In this document: in pieces, positions 47,901-58,094 of the stretch
How the letters are laid out: the number at the start of each line of letters is the position of its first letter
Numbering within the stretch: the first letter of the stretch is position 1
DNA from: Caenorhabditis elegans
Lineage: Eukaryota; Nematoda; Chromadorea; Rhabditida; Rhabditidae
NCBI RefSeq assembly: GCF_000002985.6
Contig: NC_003281.10
Location: forward strand, 8,618,001-8,682,000
Direction: 5' to 3'
Length of the DNA: 64,000 bases
Position numbers and translations under genes: made by a program
Notes under the pieces: generated by a model
Seen by the model: the letters and a program-made list of their open reading frames with translations, nothing else
Told to the model about the DNA's origin: nothing
Databases searched by the model: none

Positions 47901-49475
47901 GTTTGACATTTCAATGGAAAATCATCTCTCTTTAATCTTTAAAATGTTTTATTTTCAAAAAAAACCTTAATATGACAATACCAAATTTTCCTTCTATAAC
48001 TAAATTTCTAGAATGCCTCCGTATACAACGCAATCCGTTCAGTTTGGTTGAAACAATTACGTCCATTTCTGCCGCTAATTGATCAAATGGCCATTCAGCA
48101 GTATTTTGCACAAAGGTTTCAAACATCAAGCGTCTATCAAAAACTATGTTTATTTTCCAGAAAATCTTCTGAAACTGAGAAAATGTCAATTTGGGCAAGA
48201 TTATGGGAAAATCTGAGTGTTTGGATGTATGGAAAGAAAAAATTAAACGAATGTTATGCAATGGAGCCAAAATGTGTTCGACACGCATTGGAATTGCTTA
48301 ATTTTGAACAAAGGATTGATTTGGATTTAGCTGCTTATGAGAACAAGTTTGACAGTGTTGATGGAATTATTAGGGAAAGAGTGAGTCAATTTAGATATTT
48401 AAAAAATGTCAAAAGCCCCAAAACGAATTAATTTTCAGCTTGGCGAAAATCGGAAAAGCAGTGAACTCGACGAATGGTTGCACAGAAATCGCCCACCAAA
48501 AGCGCTACAAGCTATTTTAGATGAGCGAAGTGACATTGAGGAGGAGTAAGATATTTATATTGAATAGATAAACGTTAGATTTTTAGAGCTCTTCAACGCC
48601 TTCGAGATAACGGAGTTCTGAGCTCACTCAAACATTATTACAAAGCAGTTATAGAGTCAAGAAGTCATGAAGAGCAAGAGGTAACCAATGTTTTAGATAG
48701 TTCTTGTCAATTTTCTTACGCATTTTTCGATATTCTGCTAATGGGTGCAAAGTTCTAAATTGTTTTTAATTGTAGCTTTCTATATTAAACTTTCAGGACA
48801 TTCGTCATTTCTTCGACATAATGAATGACACATTTGCTCGTTGCTTTGACCCACTACGAGGCCAGTATCATGATTTCTAGAAAAACCCTCTTTTTGACTT
48901 CTTCCTCCATTTGTTTTCAGTCTCATTTAAAGTTGGAGTGGCATCGGAATATTTTTTTTGACTATTCATATGGTGCGTAGAAACATTTTTTTCCAATTTT
49001 TTTCGAAATTCGTTGTCGGAAGCTGGGAATTCTCAGCTTTTGTGAACAATACTTTTGGTATTTGGAAATTGGTTTTTTAAAAAGTGTTTCATAACAGTAC
49101 ATTATTTGGTTGGAAAACCTAAATATTCCAAAGACATGCCAATTTACCGAATCTAAACATTTCAAAAAGTTTATTATGATATTTTGCCACGTAAACTTTT
49201 ATGAATATTAAAAAAAAATCCCCCACTGACGCTGCTCCAGCTTTAAAATCTCAAACTCTTGCCACTTTGAATGCATATTTGTTCCCTCTTCCTCTCATTC
49301 TATTGTTACGTGTATTTTGAATTTAATTTCCTGTTTCATGTTTTTAGTTTGAATAAAACATTGTTCACTCACCTATAATTACAACGGAAGCAAGCCAAGT
49401 TTGCGAATATAATGAGGAAGAAGTATCAGAAGAATATTTTGATTTTTCAGGCGAATTCTTGGGTTTCTTTGCCAT
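41968..49475 (-). CDS. dpy-19: C-mannosyltransferase DPY-19
   Basis: Multipass ER membrane enzyme that transfers mannose from dolichol-P-mannose to tryptophan C2 in thrombospondin repeats; in worms it is needed for Q neuroblast polarity and body shape. Thirteen exons: 49475-49373, 44835-44723, 44674-44537, 44393-44182, 44133-43984, 43892-43628, 43506-43369, 43322-43089, 42904-42706, 42659-42561, 42466-42367, 42318-42190, 42139-41968. They give 683 residues, the length I recall for the protein. About ten hydrophobic segments alternate with conserved loops ([37 protein letters not shown]). The first intron is 4.5 kb and contains another gene. Confidence 0.96.
45275..45320 (+). repeat. GA/CT simple-sequence tract
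   Basis: gagagagaggtctctctctctg followed by CT-rich sequence inside the dpy-19 first intron. The (GA)n and (CT)n halves could pair as a short hairpin. No further function is visible. Confidence 0.7.
47346..48880 (+). CDS. unrecognised secreted protein nested in dpy-19 intron 1
   Basis: I do not recognise the family. Seven exons (47346-47462, 47561-47896, 48012-48115, 48161-48380, 48439-48545, 48587-48680, 48797-48880) join in phase to 353 residues with canonical junctions. Residues 1-19 ([15 protein letters not shown] core) are a signal peptide. The first 70 mature residues are acidic ([14 protein letters not shown]). The rest is predicted helical, with two Cys in the middle ([11 protein letters not shown]), potential N-glycosylation sites (DNST, NNQT, NES) and a Cys near the end. 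The 45 nt intron 3 is a multiple of three without stops, so keeping it adds 15 residues. It lies wholly inside dpy-19 on the other strand. Likely nematode-specific. Confidence 0.82.
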
Positions 49476-51349
49476 TTTTTGTCTGGAATTACAACAGCGT
49501 AAGAATTGAGAAAACAATTAACGAAAAAAAAAAATACTAAATCCGTTCTGATTAGTTAACAGCACAGAAAAATGTCAAGGAGAGGTTTTAGAGAGAGAAA
49601 GAGAGGGAGAAAAAGTGTGAAAAAAAATTAGTGAGGACTGAAAATATGTTATTTCTCTAGAATAGAGATTAGAGTTGAGAAAATATATGAGAAATAGAAG
49701 GAAAACATAGAAACTAGCAAAAAGGATAGGGGTGGGAAAATATTAAATTTTTCATTTACCTAAAATTTGATATTAAAATTGCGATAAAGTAGGTAAGGGA
49801 AGCGTGTCTTGTAGGCAGGTATTCTGTAGGTAAAAAATTCTTACCTGATTTTTGAGGTATTTATACCTATGCCTACTGCCAAAAAGTTTTTTTTTCAAAC
49901 TTAAAAAAGAACTATCAAATGAATTGAAAAGGCAAACACCAAACACCAAAGTAAAAAATGCAAAAATGGGTGATTGGTGAGTAGGCAGGCATGTCAAGAG
50001 AAAAATAAAAAGTAGGTAGAACATAATTGAACTATGTATAATCTACTAGAATATTAAATAAAACGTTGAACTTTTCAATTTGCTAGCTGAAAATAATTTA
50101 AGTTGACTTTGAAGGCTTTGCACTTTTGGTAAAGCAATTTCAAATAGTGGGAATTAGTTTTTAAACATGAAAAAAGGAGATTATGAAGACAGACAGACTA
50201 TGTTTATTGAGAAAAAAACCATAAAAGCTATACGATTTTCCATCGAGGCGTTTCACCAAGAGACTTCGATTTTTTTGCCCATTTTTCAAAAGAAAAATAC
50301 TCAATTTACATGAAAATAAACACAGCTTGAGATACCTCTTTCCCAACGAAAAAAAAGGAAATTCAATTGTTCGAACCCGACGCTTTTTCTTTTTTCAGAG
50401 ATTTTTGTTTAGAGAGAATGAAGTCACGGACAATTTGAAATTTTAGAGGGAATCTATTAGGGAATTAGCAAATAGTATGAACAAATATAATTAGAAAGGG
50501 GAAACTTGCAGGGTTTTGCAAAATTAAAAATTGTAGATTTTTACACTTCGAACAAATCCGGAACAGTTTAACAGTTTAAAAAAATGTATTTAAAACAAGT
50601 TAAGTTATTTCTTTAAAAAATTTCGAGAAATGTTTCAAGATTTATATATTTATGATTTGTTTCAAAAATATCCAAGAGTTCAGGGAAAAGCCAGAAAAAT
50701 GACTCAACAAATCAGCAAACAGTACAAGCAAATACAACGAGCATTTAAAATATTTTGGAAGTGAAAACTAAAATTTCAAAAAAATATGGGAACACAACAT
50801 GATAGTTTGAGTAAAACATTAACCGAATCCTCTTCCTCTACACATTGAATCCAATCCATTTGACAGGCGGTCAGACAGGTAGCCAGTTAGATAGTACTAG
50901 GGTTTACAGAGACGCAGACATACCGATAGAGAGTAATACACAATAGATCTGTCCTCTTCTTGTAGTAAAGAAGGAGGAGATAGAATTGAATGAAACAACA
51001 CTTATTTATGCTTTATTCTTCTATTGAGATATTTTTAGAGAGTTTTGAGTGCTTCAAGTAATTTCAAAAAATTAGGTTTAATGATGGAGAAGCGTTGATG
51101 CGGATGATGTTTTGAAACACAACAAAGACTGGAATTTGGAAATACCACAATGGAAAACCGATAAAGATCGAGATCAACAAAATTCAATTTTTTCAAACTT
51201 TCTCAATTTCCAAACGATCTGCAGAGTGCTCAGTACTTGACAAGCTTAAAACTACAAAAACTCTGTGAAATCCGCCTTTGAAGAAATTACAGGCTCTGAA
51301 AATAGTGCGAATATAAAAACGTCAGTTCGAGTTTTCAGGCTGGTGAAAA

Positions 51350-51805
51350 TCAAACAATTTTGGTTTTTTTTTCGAAATTTTCAGTCAAATATGGAATGGT
51401 AAATTTCCAATTGTTGGAAAATTGATTTGATTTGTATAGTTTTTTTTTGGAATGTTCCATACTAAAAATACATTTTCCATCTCTTGGCGTATATTCTTTG
51501 GATAAATTTTCAGATAAAATCGAAGCATATTCGATTCCTTCGGAAAAAAGTTCCAAATGGAAAAAACCTCTTCTATTGTTCAGGATTCTACTGAGAACAA
51601 AAGTTGATGTTTTTTTTTGAAGTGAGAACAAACCGAAAATGAAGATTGTATTGAGTTGACCAATGAGGAAAAATGCATTCGAGCCGTTTTTATTATTGAT
51701 GGAGTTATTCGTTTTTATACGATACGTTTTGAGTTCTTGGGAAGAATATTTGTTCCCAATAGTTATTTGTTTGACTTTTTCCAAAATCAAATTTAGATGA
51801 TCCAT
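51350..51805 (-). CDS. uncertain single-exon ORF of 151 codons
   Basis: An intact ATG-to-stop frame, long for sequence this AT-rich. The product is basic and Asn/Lys/Ser-rich, with one hydrophobic stretch near residues 45-60 (AFFLIGQLNTIFIFGLF). I recognise no domain. There is no trans-splice acceptor before the ATG, and trying to remove the intron-like segment near 51600-51645 leads to a stop. It may be a chance frame, a gene relic or a small gene. Confidence 0.2.
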   Translation of the reverse strand: MDHLNLILEKVKQITIGNKYSSQELKTYRIKTNNSINNKNGSNAFFLIGQLNTIFIFGLFSLQKKTSTFVLSRILNNRRGFFHLELFSEGIEYASILSENLSKEYTPRDGKCIFSMEHSKKKLYKSNQFSNNWKFTIPYLTENFEKKTKIV

Positions 51806-51939
51806 CTTTAATACAGAAATATCAATTCAATTAGACATATTATTATTTTTTAATATATTCCAGCAAACAATCGTCCTTCTTCACAAAAGTGCTCAAATTC
51901 TAATTGTAGATAAATATTTATTGAAATATTTATTCGGTG

Positions 51940-52185
51940 TACTGTAGGTCCCAACTTTTGTTACTGCGGAATTTTCATCTATTTTTCATAGTTTTCAACA
52001 AAATTGATTTCTTTATTGAAAACTAAAATAAAACACGTAGAAACAATGAAAAATAGGAAAATCACTGAAAATCCCGCAGCAACAAAAGTTGGAAGCTACA
52101 GTACTCTTTAAAGGCGCACATATTTTTTGCATTAAAAGAAAATTGGTCGTGTCGAGACCGGGCTCCGTATTTTTGGCGCGAAAAT
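51940..52185. repeat. fold-back repeat, family A copy 4
   Basis: gtactgtaggtcccaacttttgttactgcgg at 51940-51990 (split by changes) is inverted at 52073-52110 (ccgcagcaacaaaagttgg ... tacagtact). The right side continues into aaaggcgcaca and gtcgtgtcgagaccgggct, as in copies 2 and 3. Confidence 0.65.
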
Positions 52186-52655
52186 GACAATTTTTCGCGT
52201 CTGCGTTATAGTTCGTTGTTAATTTTGAAATTAAGAAGTGTGGAATCTTCTGTGCATTAATTGAATTAGAATTAAATTCATAGGCTTTAGTTTTCAGAAG
52301 CTACTGATAAAACAAGAAAACTATGAGCAAGCAAGAAGAAGAAATGCTCAACTAGTGAAATAATGTATTTTATAATAATTCTTCGAAAACTATTAGGCAT
52401 TTCGATGAAAATGGTTTCTCATATTATTCGGCACTTTCTCAGTTTACACCGAATGGATTAGAACGAGTCAGGCATATTTGGACGGATATTTGTGCGAAAC
52501 TTTCGTTTTTATTTCCAAATAAAAATGTTCAAAGCAATTGATATGTAACTGAAACTTTATCTGTGAATTAAATTTAACAACAATAACAAAAAAGCAGGAA
52601 AGATACGCTAAAAAATGCTAATTAAAAAAATACGATTAAAAATATGCATAATCAA

Positions 52656-55600
52656 TTAAAGGAATCCTCTACAATTACGTGGTTCTCCAACTCCTACTCC
52701 ACCGAAAAGACGTCTCTTGGTACTAGAATCCACTCTTTGGAATTTCGAGCCAAATCTTGCAGAAACTTTGGCATTTGGTTCCTTGGAATTATCTTTGAAT
52801 CCCCGAATCTGATTTCTTTGATTTTCGTCCTGGAAAAATTATATTATTATTTAAAAAATTTTCTAACACTTTCCTAGCTTTTATGGGAACGCAGAAAAAT
52901 GCGACTTTTCCAAAACAACGCTCCGCCCCCGAATCACGGGACTCGTTAGGTATTTGGGGCCGAAGCTGTAAATTTAAACGTTTTCAATTCGTTTTGCAGA
53001 TTTAACGAATTTTCAAGCATTTTTCGTCTGTTTTCTAATGTTATCCGCCGTTTGCAATAGTTTTTTATGTAGAAATTGATTTTCTAAACATCTTTTTTTA
53101 TGATATTAAGATTTTGCCGCCAAATACCTAACGAGACCCATGGATCTGGGGTTGTTTTACGTCGACTTCAGAAGGATGAATTTTTCAGATAATTACCTTA
53201 ATTTTGAGTGAATTCGAAATTCCGAATTTTTCAGAAGTTGGCTCCGTTTTTAATGCTTTCTGCAAATTTCCATCCAACCAATCTTTTTGTGGGATTTTTC
53301 TGAAGTTGACTGTCTGGTCTTCAACTTCCACTGAAGTTACAGCAATTTCAATGGAATTTATCAATTCTGTCAATTCCACCGAACTATCGAACCATGGAAG
53401 TTTTTCGATTGAGTCTCTAGAGCCTTCGGTTCCAAATGTTTTCACGATCCAAATTGCGCATGAAATAGCATTTTCAACTTTTCCAGAAATCACATCGTTC
53501 GAAACTTGACTCCCAGGAATCTGAAAATATGAATTATGTATTTTTTTTTTCGTATTAAAAGTAACGTTGCTTTAAAATATTAGGAATAGTCTGAAAAATA
53601 ATTAAATTTTCACGTTGTTGAGGTTAGATTCTTATAAAAATTTACATTTTGCAGCGTGGGAAAAAATTTCAAAAAAAAAATCGATTTTATCAAAAAACAA
53701 TTTATTTCACATTTTTGTATAACTGACACTCGTCAGAATTGTAAAAACCATTAATTTCATCGTTGCATTAAATGTCAATTAATTCTCTGTAAGTTGGGGA
53801 GTGTGTGTGTGTGTCGAGGGAAAATGTGGTGCAGCCGACATCTTTGCTGAAACCCAGTGAGATGTCGGCTACGTTCGCATCGCTATAGCAGGACAATTTA
53901 GGCAGGGGTAGGCGGGTAGGCATGCATATGAGGAAAATTTGAGATAAGAAAGTTTGCAGTACTAGGGTAGGCATGAGGAAGGCGCGAAGTAGGCACGGGG
54001 GTAAGCATAAGGTGAGCAGTTAGGCAGGCTTAAAGTAGGCAAAAATTCTGAGCTAATACCCTGAGCTCTTTGAAGCCGCTGAAATATTTGTTTTGCAGTT
54101 CGAACGAAACGCCCACTCCAACAATCGAGAAAGAAGCCTACTTCCATGGATTGATCCAACGAGAAGATGTCTTCCAGCTCCTTGACAATAATGGCGACTA
54201 CGTGGTCAGACTGTCGGATCCAAAGCCCGGCGAGCCTCGCTCCTACATTCTGAGCGTCATGTTCAACAATAAGCTCGATGAGAACAGTTCGGTGAAGCAC
54301 TTTGTTATCAATTCTGTAGAGAACAAATATTTTGTGAACAACAATATGTCGTTCAACACGATTCAACAAATGCTCAGCCACTATCAGAAGAGTCGCACGG
54401 AGATTCTCGAAGCGTGCAAGATTTTGCATCCTGTGCGCAGACAATTCTGGGAGTTAGATCATGGCAATATCGTGATTGAGAAGAAACTAGGCGAAGGTGC
54501 TTTTGGTGAAGTTTCCTCCGGAGTTATGAAGTTCAAGAGAGGTGGAAGGCTGGTGAAGGTTGCTGTGAAGCAGGTTGGTTTTAACCAGGGAGATTTCCGT
54601 TAAACTTAACTTTTTTTCAGGTAAAAACCGATGGTATCGGGAAAGATCAAATCAAGGATTTCCTGATGGAAGCTCGTACCATGCGAAACCTCGGTCATCC
54701 AAACATCGTAAGATTCCTCGGAATCGCCGTGCTGCAGGAGCCGCTGTTCCTGGTGATGGAGCTCGCGACGGGCGGCGCTTTGGATAGCTACTTGAAGCAT
54801 AATGAGTTGCTGCCGATTGACAAGAGACACGAGATGCTTCTTCAAGCAGCATGGGGTCTCGAGTACATCCATGGAAAACCCATGCTGCATAGGGACATCG
54901 CCGCGCGAAATTGCCTTTATGGAGATGGGAAGGTTAAAATTTCGGATTTCGGCCTAACCCGTAGAGGAACCATCTACCAATTGCATCCGGAGACGAAGTC
55001 ACCAATTCGATGGCTGGCAGTTGAAACTATCAGGACTATGATACGTTTCACCCCATGAGCATATCTAGTATATATAGTGTTTTCAGGTTTGCTCTCAGAA
55101 GACTGACGTCTGGGCTTACGGGATTCTCTGCTGGGAGATCTTCAACAACGGAGCCGAGCCGTATCCGGGACTGACTGCCAATGAGGTTGCTAAGCAGGTG
55201 ACTGATGGATACCGTATGCCACCACACCAGTTGGCTGCGCCAGAGGTTCAAGCGTTGATGACGGTGAGTTGGTAGTGAATCAATATGATATGGTGCATCA
55301 GACTTGTGACTCATAGAATCTTATTTTCTTCAGAGATGCTGCGCGGAGAACCCCAACGATCGTCCAACAATGTCGGATGTCGCTCAGATCTTGCAACGCG
55401 TCACTGGTCAAGGACGTCCCAACTTTGCAGCGATTGCCAAGAAAGAGGCTGAAGAGGTGTAGTACCCTATTTGTAGTGAACACAATGGAAATTATTTTTT
55501 CAGCTTCTCATCATGAATTCTCGTAGTGCAAGGAGAACTTCACGACGTAAGGGCAGTAATAAGAAGTCGGCAATTCCAAACGGAGTTTTAACACCTGTCA

Positions 55601-57047
55601 ATAGAGCTCAAGAAATTAAGCATTGAATCGAGAATAAACCGTTGCTTTGAAAATGTTCTAGAATCTCTGATATGCACTTTTTGGAGATTTTTAAGAAAGC
55701 TTTCCGTTTCGCAAAAAAAAACACGCACCAACGGCACTAATTGATTAAAAACATCCTTGTTGAGTGAGAACTTCAGTGAGTCGAGGATCCCAATAATTGC
55801 ATGTCTCACCCAAACATTTTTGATAGCCTTTGCGAAACTTTGCGGTGCCAAGTTGTCGAACTTTTGACTCTCTGAAACACATATTTTTACAATATAGTAG
55901 AATTAAATTTTTCATTTACCGTTTAAGAAAACTTTGAAAAGTTGATGTAGAAAATGCAATGTATCTTGCAAAACGCGGATTCGGATTCCTGGAAACATTC
56001 GATTCTTGATTTCGACGGGAATTTGTTCAAGAGCGTCGATTGTCAAATCGAATCTATCAACAATCATGGTACGGACAAGGATGTTCATAAGTTTGAAGTT
56101 TTGATGGTAATGTTCTTCAACAGCTGTATCGCTGATTTCCGAAGAATCACAGATTTTTGTGATAAGCTGATTGATTTGATTGGAAGAACTGCCAATTATT
56201 GGAACTGATAAAAGTTTGGTGATTTCATCGATTTTCTCGGGTCCATTTTTCCTGCAAAAATAGAAGTTAAAATAAATTTAATAAATAAGATTCAATTTTG
56301 AATTATATTGGTAGTTTCACTCACAGCAAATGAGCCAGAAATGGCTTTTGCTCCAGAATCTGGTCAACAACATTTTCTCGAATAATCTGAACTTCCTCTG
56401 CATTCTCTTCATTTTCCAATTGAAGTATTTTGATAAGAACGAATGCATCGAAATCCAGATCAAGAGAGCACAATTCACAAATTTCCATGAACTTTTCCTC
56501 TTGATTTTCACTCAACAAAATGTTCACCAAAATCGTAAGAATTTTTGAATCCGCTGATTTTCGTAGTCTCGATTTTCGAGAAATTGCTAAAATCTTCTTT
56601 TCATCGAATTCCTGAACGGCATCGAGCAAGTCATGGGAGTGATTTTGCCGGTTTAAGCGTGCATTGAAGGATTTGTAATGTGAAAGCTGAAATTATTTAT
56701 TTTTGTTGGAATGTCCACAAATATAATGGTAAAACTCACGAAATTCTCTCCAAGAGCCAAACATGCATCCATTCCTGTCGAAATGGCTTCTGGATTTGCA
56801 TTTTCAGGGAACAATATCTCCAAAATTTCTTGTTCCGTTGGGGAGTCTTCTACAGCGCCGAATACGTAGGAGGTAAAGCGATTCGCCTGAAAAATTTTGA
56901 AAATAAACAGAAAAATATTCTAACAATTACATTTTCGCTGTGATGAGCGATTAATTCTTCGTTATAACATGTGTAGAGTGCCAGATTCGGAAAGAAATGC
57001 GTTCGAATTCCATCAAAATCTACAATTTCCCTTTTACATGGCTTCAT
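52656..57047 (-). CDS. pgl-2: P-granule protein PGL-2
   Basis: Member of the PGL family of germ-granule scaffold proteins. Seven exons: 57047-56931, 56886-56740, 56686-56325, 56251-55920, 55871-55729, 53520-53197, 52829-52656. They join in phase to 532 residues, the length I recall for PGL-2. The N-terminal helical domain opens KPCKREIVDFDGIRTHFFPN, much like PGL-1. The central dimerisation domain follows (about residues 220-440). The C-terminus lacks the long RGG-repeat tail of PGL-1 and PGL-3 and has only GGVGVGEPRNCRG. A TTACAG four bases before the ATG may be a trans-splice site. The 2.2 kb intron 5 (53521-55728) encloses kin-31 on the other strand. Correct joining across it is shown by phase and by continuity of the domain. 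Confidence 0.92.
52938..53140. repeat. fold-back repeat, family B
   Basis: gggactcgttaggtatttgg at 52940 is inverted as ccaaatacctaacgagaccc at about 53120. A related single arm lies at 27345-27420 in twk-7. It sits inside the last pgl-2 intron. Confidence 0.65.
53772..55626 (+). CDS. kin-31: Fer/Fps-like non-receptor tyrosine kinase KIN-31
   Basis: Cytoplasmic SH2-kinase of the Fer-like group expanded in nematodes; no F-BAR domain is present. Exons: 53772-53788, 54099-54573, 54621-55040, 55087-55263, 55334-55456, 55504-55626, giving 444 residues. Exon 1 encodes only five codons plus two bases and is my inference from phase. The SH2 domain covers about 19-105, with Arg43 in YVVRLSD. The kinase has GEGAFGEV (137-144), Lys163 in VAVK, Glu181, Asp256 in HRDIAARN and Asp273 in DFG, so it should be active. 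The tail is basic (SRSARRTSRRKGSNKK). Codon use is more GC-rich than in neighbours. The intron after 55040 would begin AT, not GT; the only in-phase GT, at 55020, would delete seven kinase residues. It lies wholly inside pgl-2 intron 5. Confidence 0.88.
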
Positions 57048-58094
57048 TGACCTGTAATAAACATAAAAACAATTAAAATCATACGAAAACTAATTTTGCA
57101 GAAAATTGCAGAAGAAACAAAGAAAAAATCTATTTGAAAATTACCGTATACTCCTACAAGTACGTGCCGAGACTCAACAGATTGTTTGCGACGTGCTCCT
57201 TTAAATGTCCGACTTTTGTATTTTGAACAAATTTGTTTAATGAAAAATAAAAATGTTTCCTTCCATTTTCAGATTCTGTAAATGATTTTGAAGACATTGT
57301 CAGAAAACAGTTCATAATTATTTATCTCTACATTAACATTAAAATTGGTCCTCACTCGTTGATGCATCCGCGTCTTCCTCTCACCGTAATCCATTCCCCT
57401 GTTAAACGAAAACGGATAGTTGTAAAAAATTATTTGATCAAACAAAATTCGCTCTATAAATCGTATAATATCGCAAGAACATGATAGGAGAGCACCAGTC
57501 ATTTTTCTACAGTAATATGCATGAGAAACACCAAGAACATTTGAGGGATTTCAAAAAAATTAAGGGGGAGAAATAAGGAAAATTATTTGACAAGTGAAGA
57601 AGGCTCAAAATTGAGAACGAGTTTCGAAGAAAATATGAAAATTGAAAAATTAAGACCCTATAAAATCAATGGAAGAAAACAAATATTCCTATACTCGTCT
57701 AATCAGGGACAATTGTGTAGAATAAGGGATGGCGGGGAAATCATATTTCACAAAAAAAAATAAACAAAATTAATCACCATAAAAAATAATGGCCATAAAA
57801 TCATGGAAATGCACATTATTTCTGCGTATTTAAAAGGAGAAATGAGCAAAGTTTGAAGTGATAAAATTGAATGGGAACGGGCAATAAATTAGTATTGGGA
57901 AAAAACAAATAATAAATATGAGAAAATTATGGGGAAAAATTATTTAGGAATTGATTATGCAAAAAATGGAAAACTGGGGTTTTTTTTATGTAGATATACA
58001 TTATAAAGTGGAAAATTTCAAAATTGAAATTATTGACAAGGGACTAGAACTGGGAAGAGTATCCGTAATTTGCTGGAGAAGTGAATTGAGATGA
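57048..58094. other. spacer between fli-1 3' end and pgl-2 start
   Basis: Both genes run leftwards, so this holds the fli-1 3' UTR and the pgl-2 promoter. An open frame of 77 codons on the minus strand at 57502-57272 has no splice or homology support. No RNA gene or repeat seen. Confidence 0.45.

Larger units (their letters stand above)
49476..52655. other. intergenic region upstream of dpy-19
   Basis: Mostly AT-rich unique sequence with 'gtaggcaggcatg' dispersed repeats around 49785-50020 and a family A fold-back at 51.95-52.18 kb. The first few hundred bases should hold the dpy-19 promoter. One uncertain open frame (51350-51805) is listed separately. Confidence 0.5.

Noticed and set aside
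53728..53760. A minus-strand signal-peptide-like first exon (MKLMVFTILTS) that can join 53520 in phase, making a separate 176-residue gene.
   Set aside because: The exon at 53520 continues the PGL domain from 55729 in phase, and the total then equals 532 residues. The short first exon also needs a weak GTCAGT donor.
54070..54098. An open-frame extension upstream of the kin-31 SH2 exon.
   Set aside because: It has no ATG, and the bases before 54099 are a consensus acceptor (TTTTGCAG), so the exon starts at 54099.
57269..57502. A 77-codon minus-strand open frame between fli-1 and pgl-2.
   Set aside because: No acceptor arrangement, domain or composition supports it. It is the length expected by chance in this interval.
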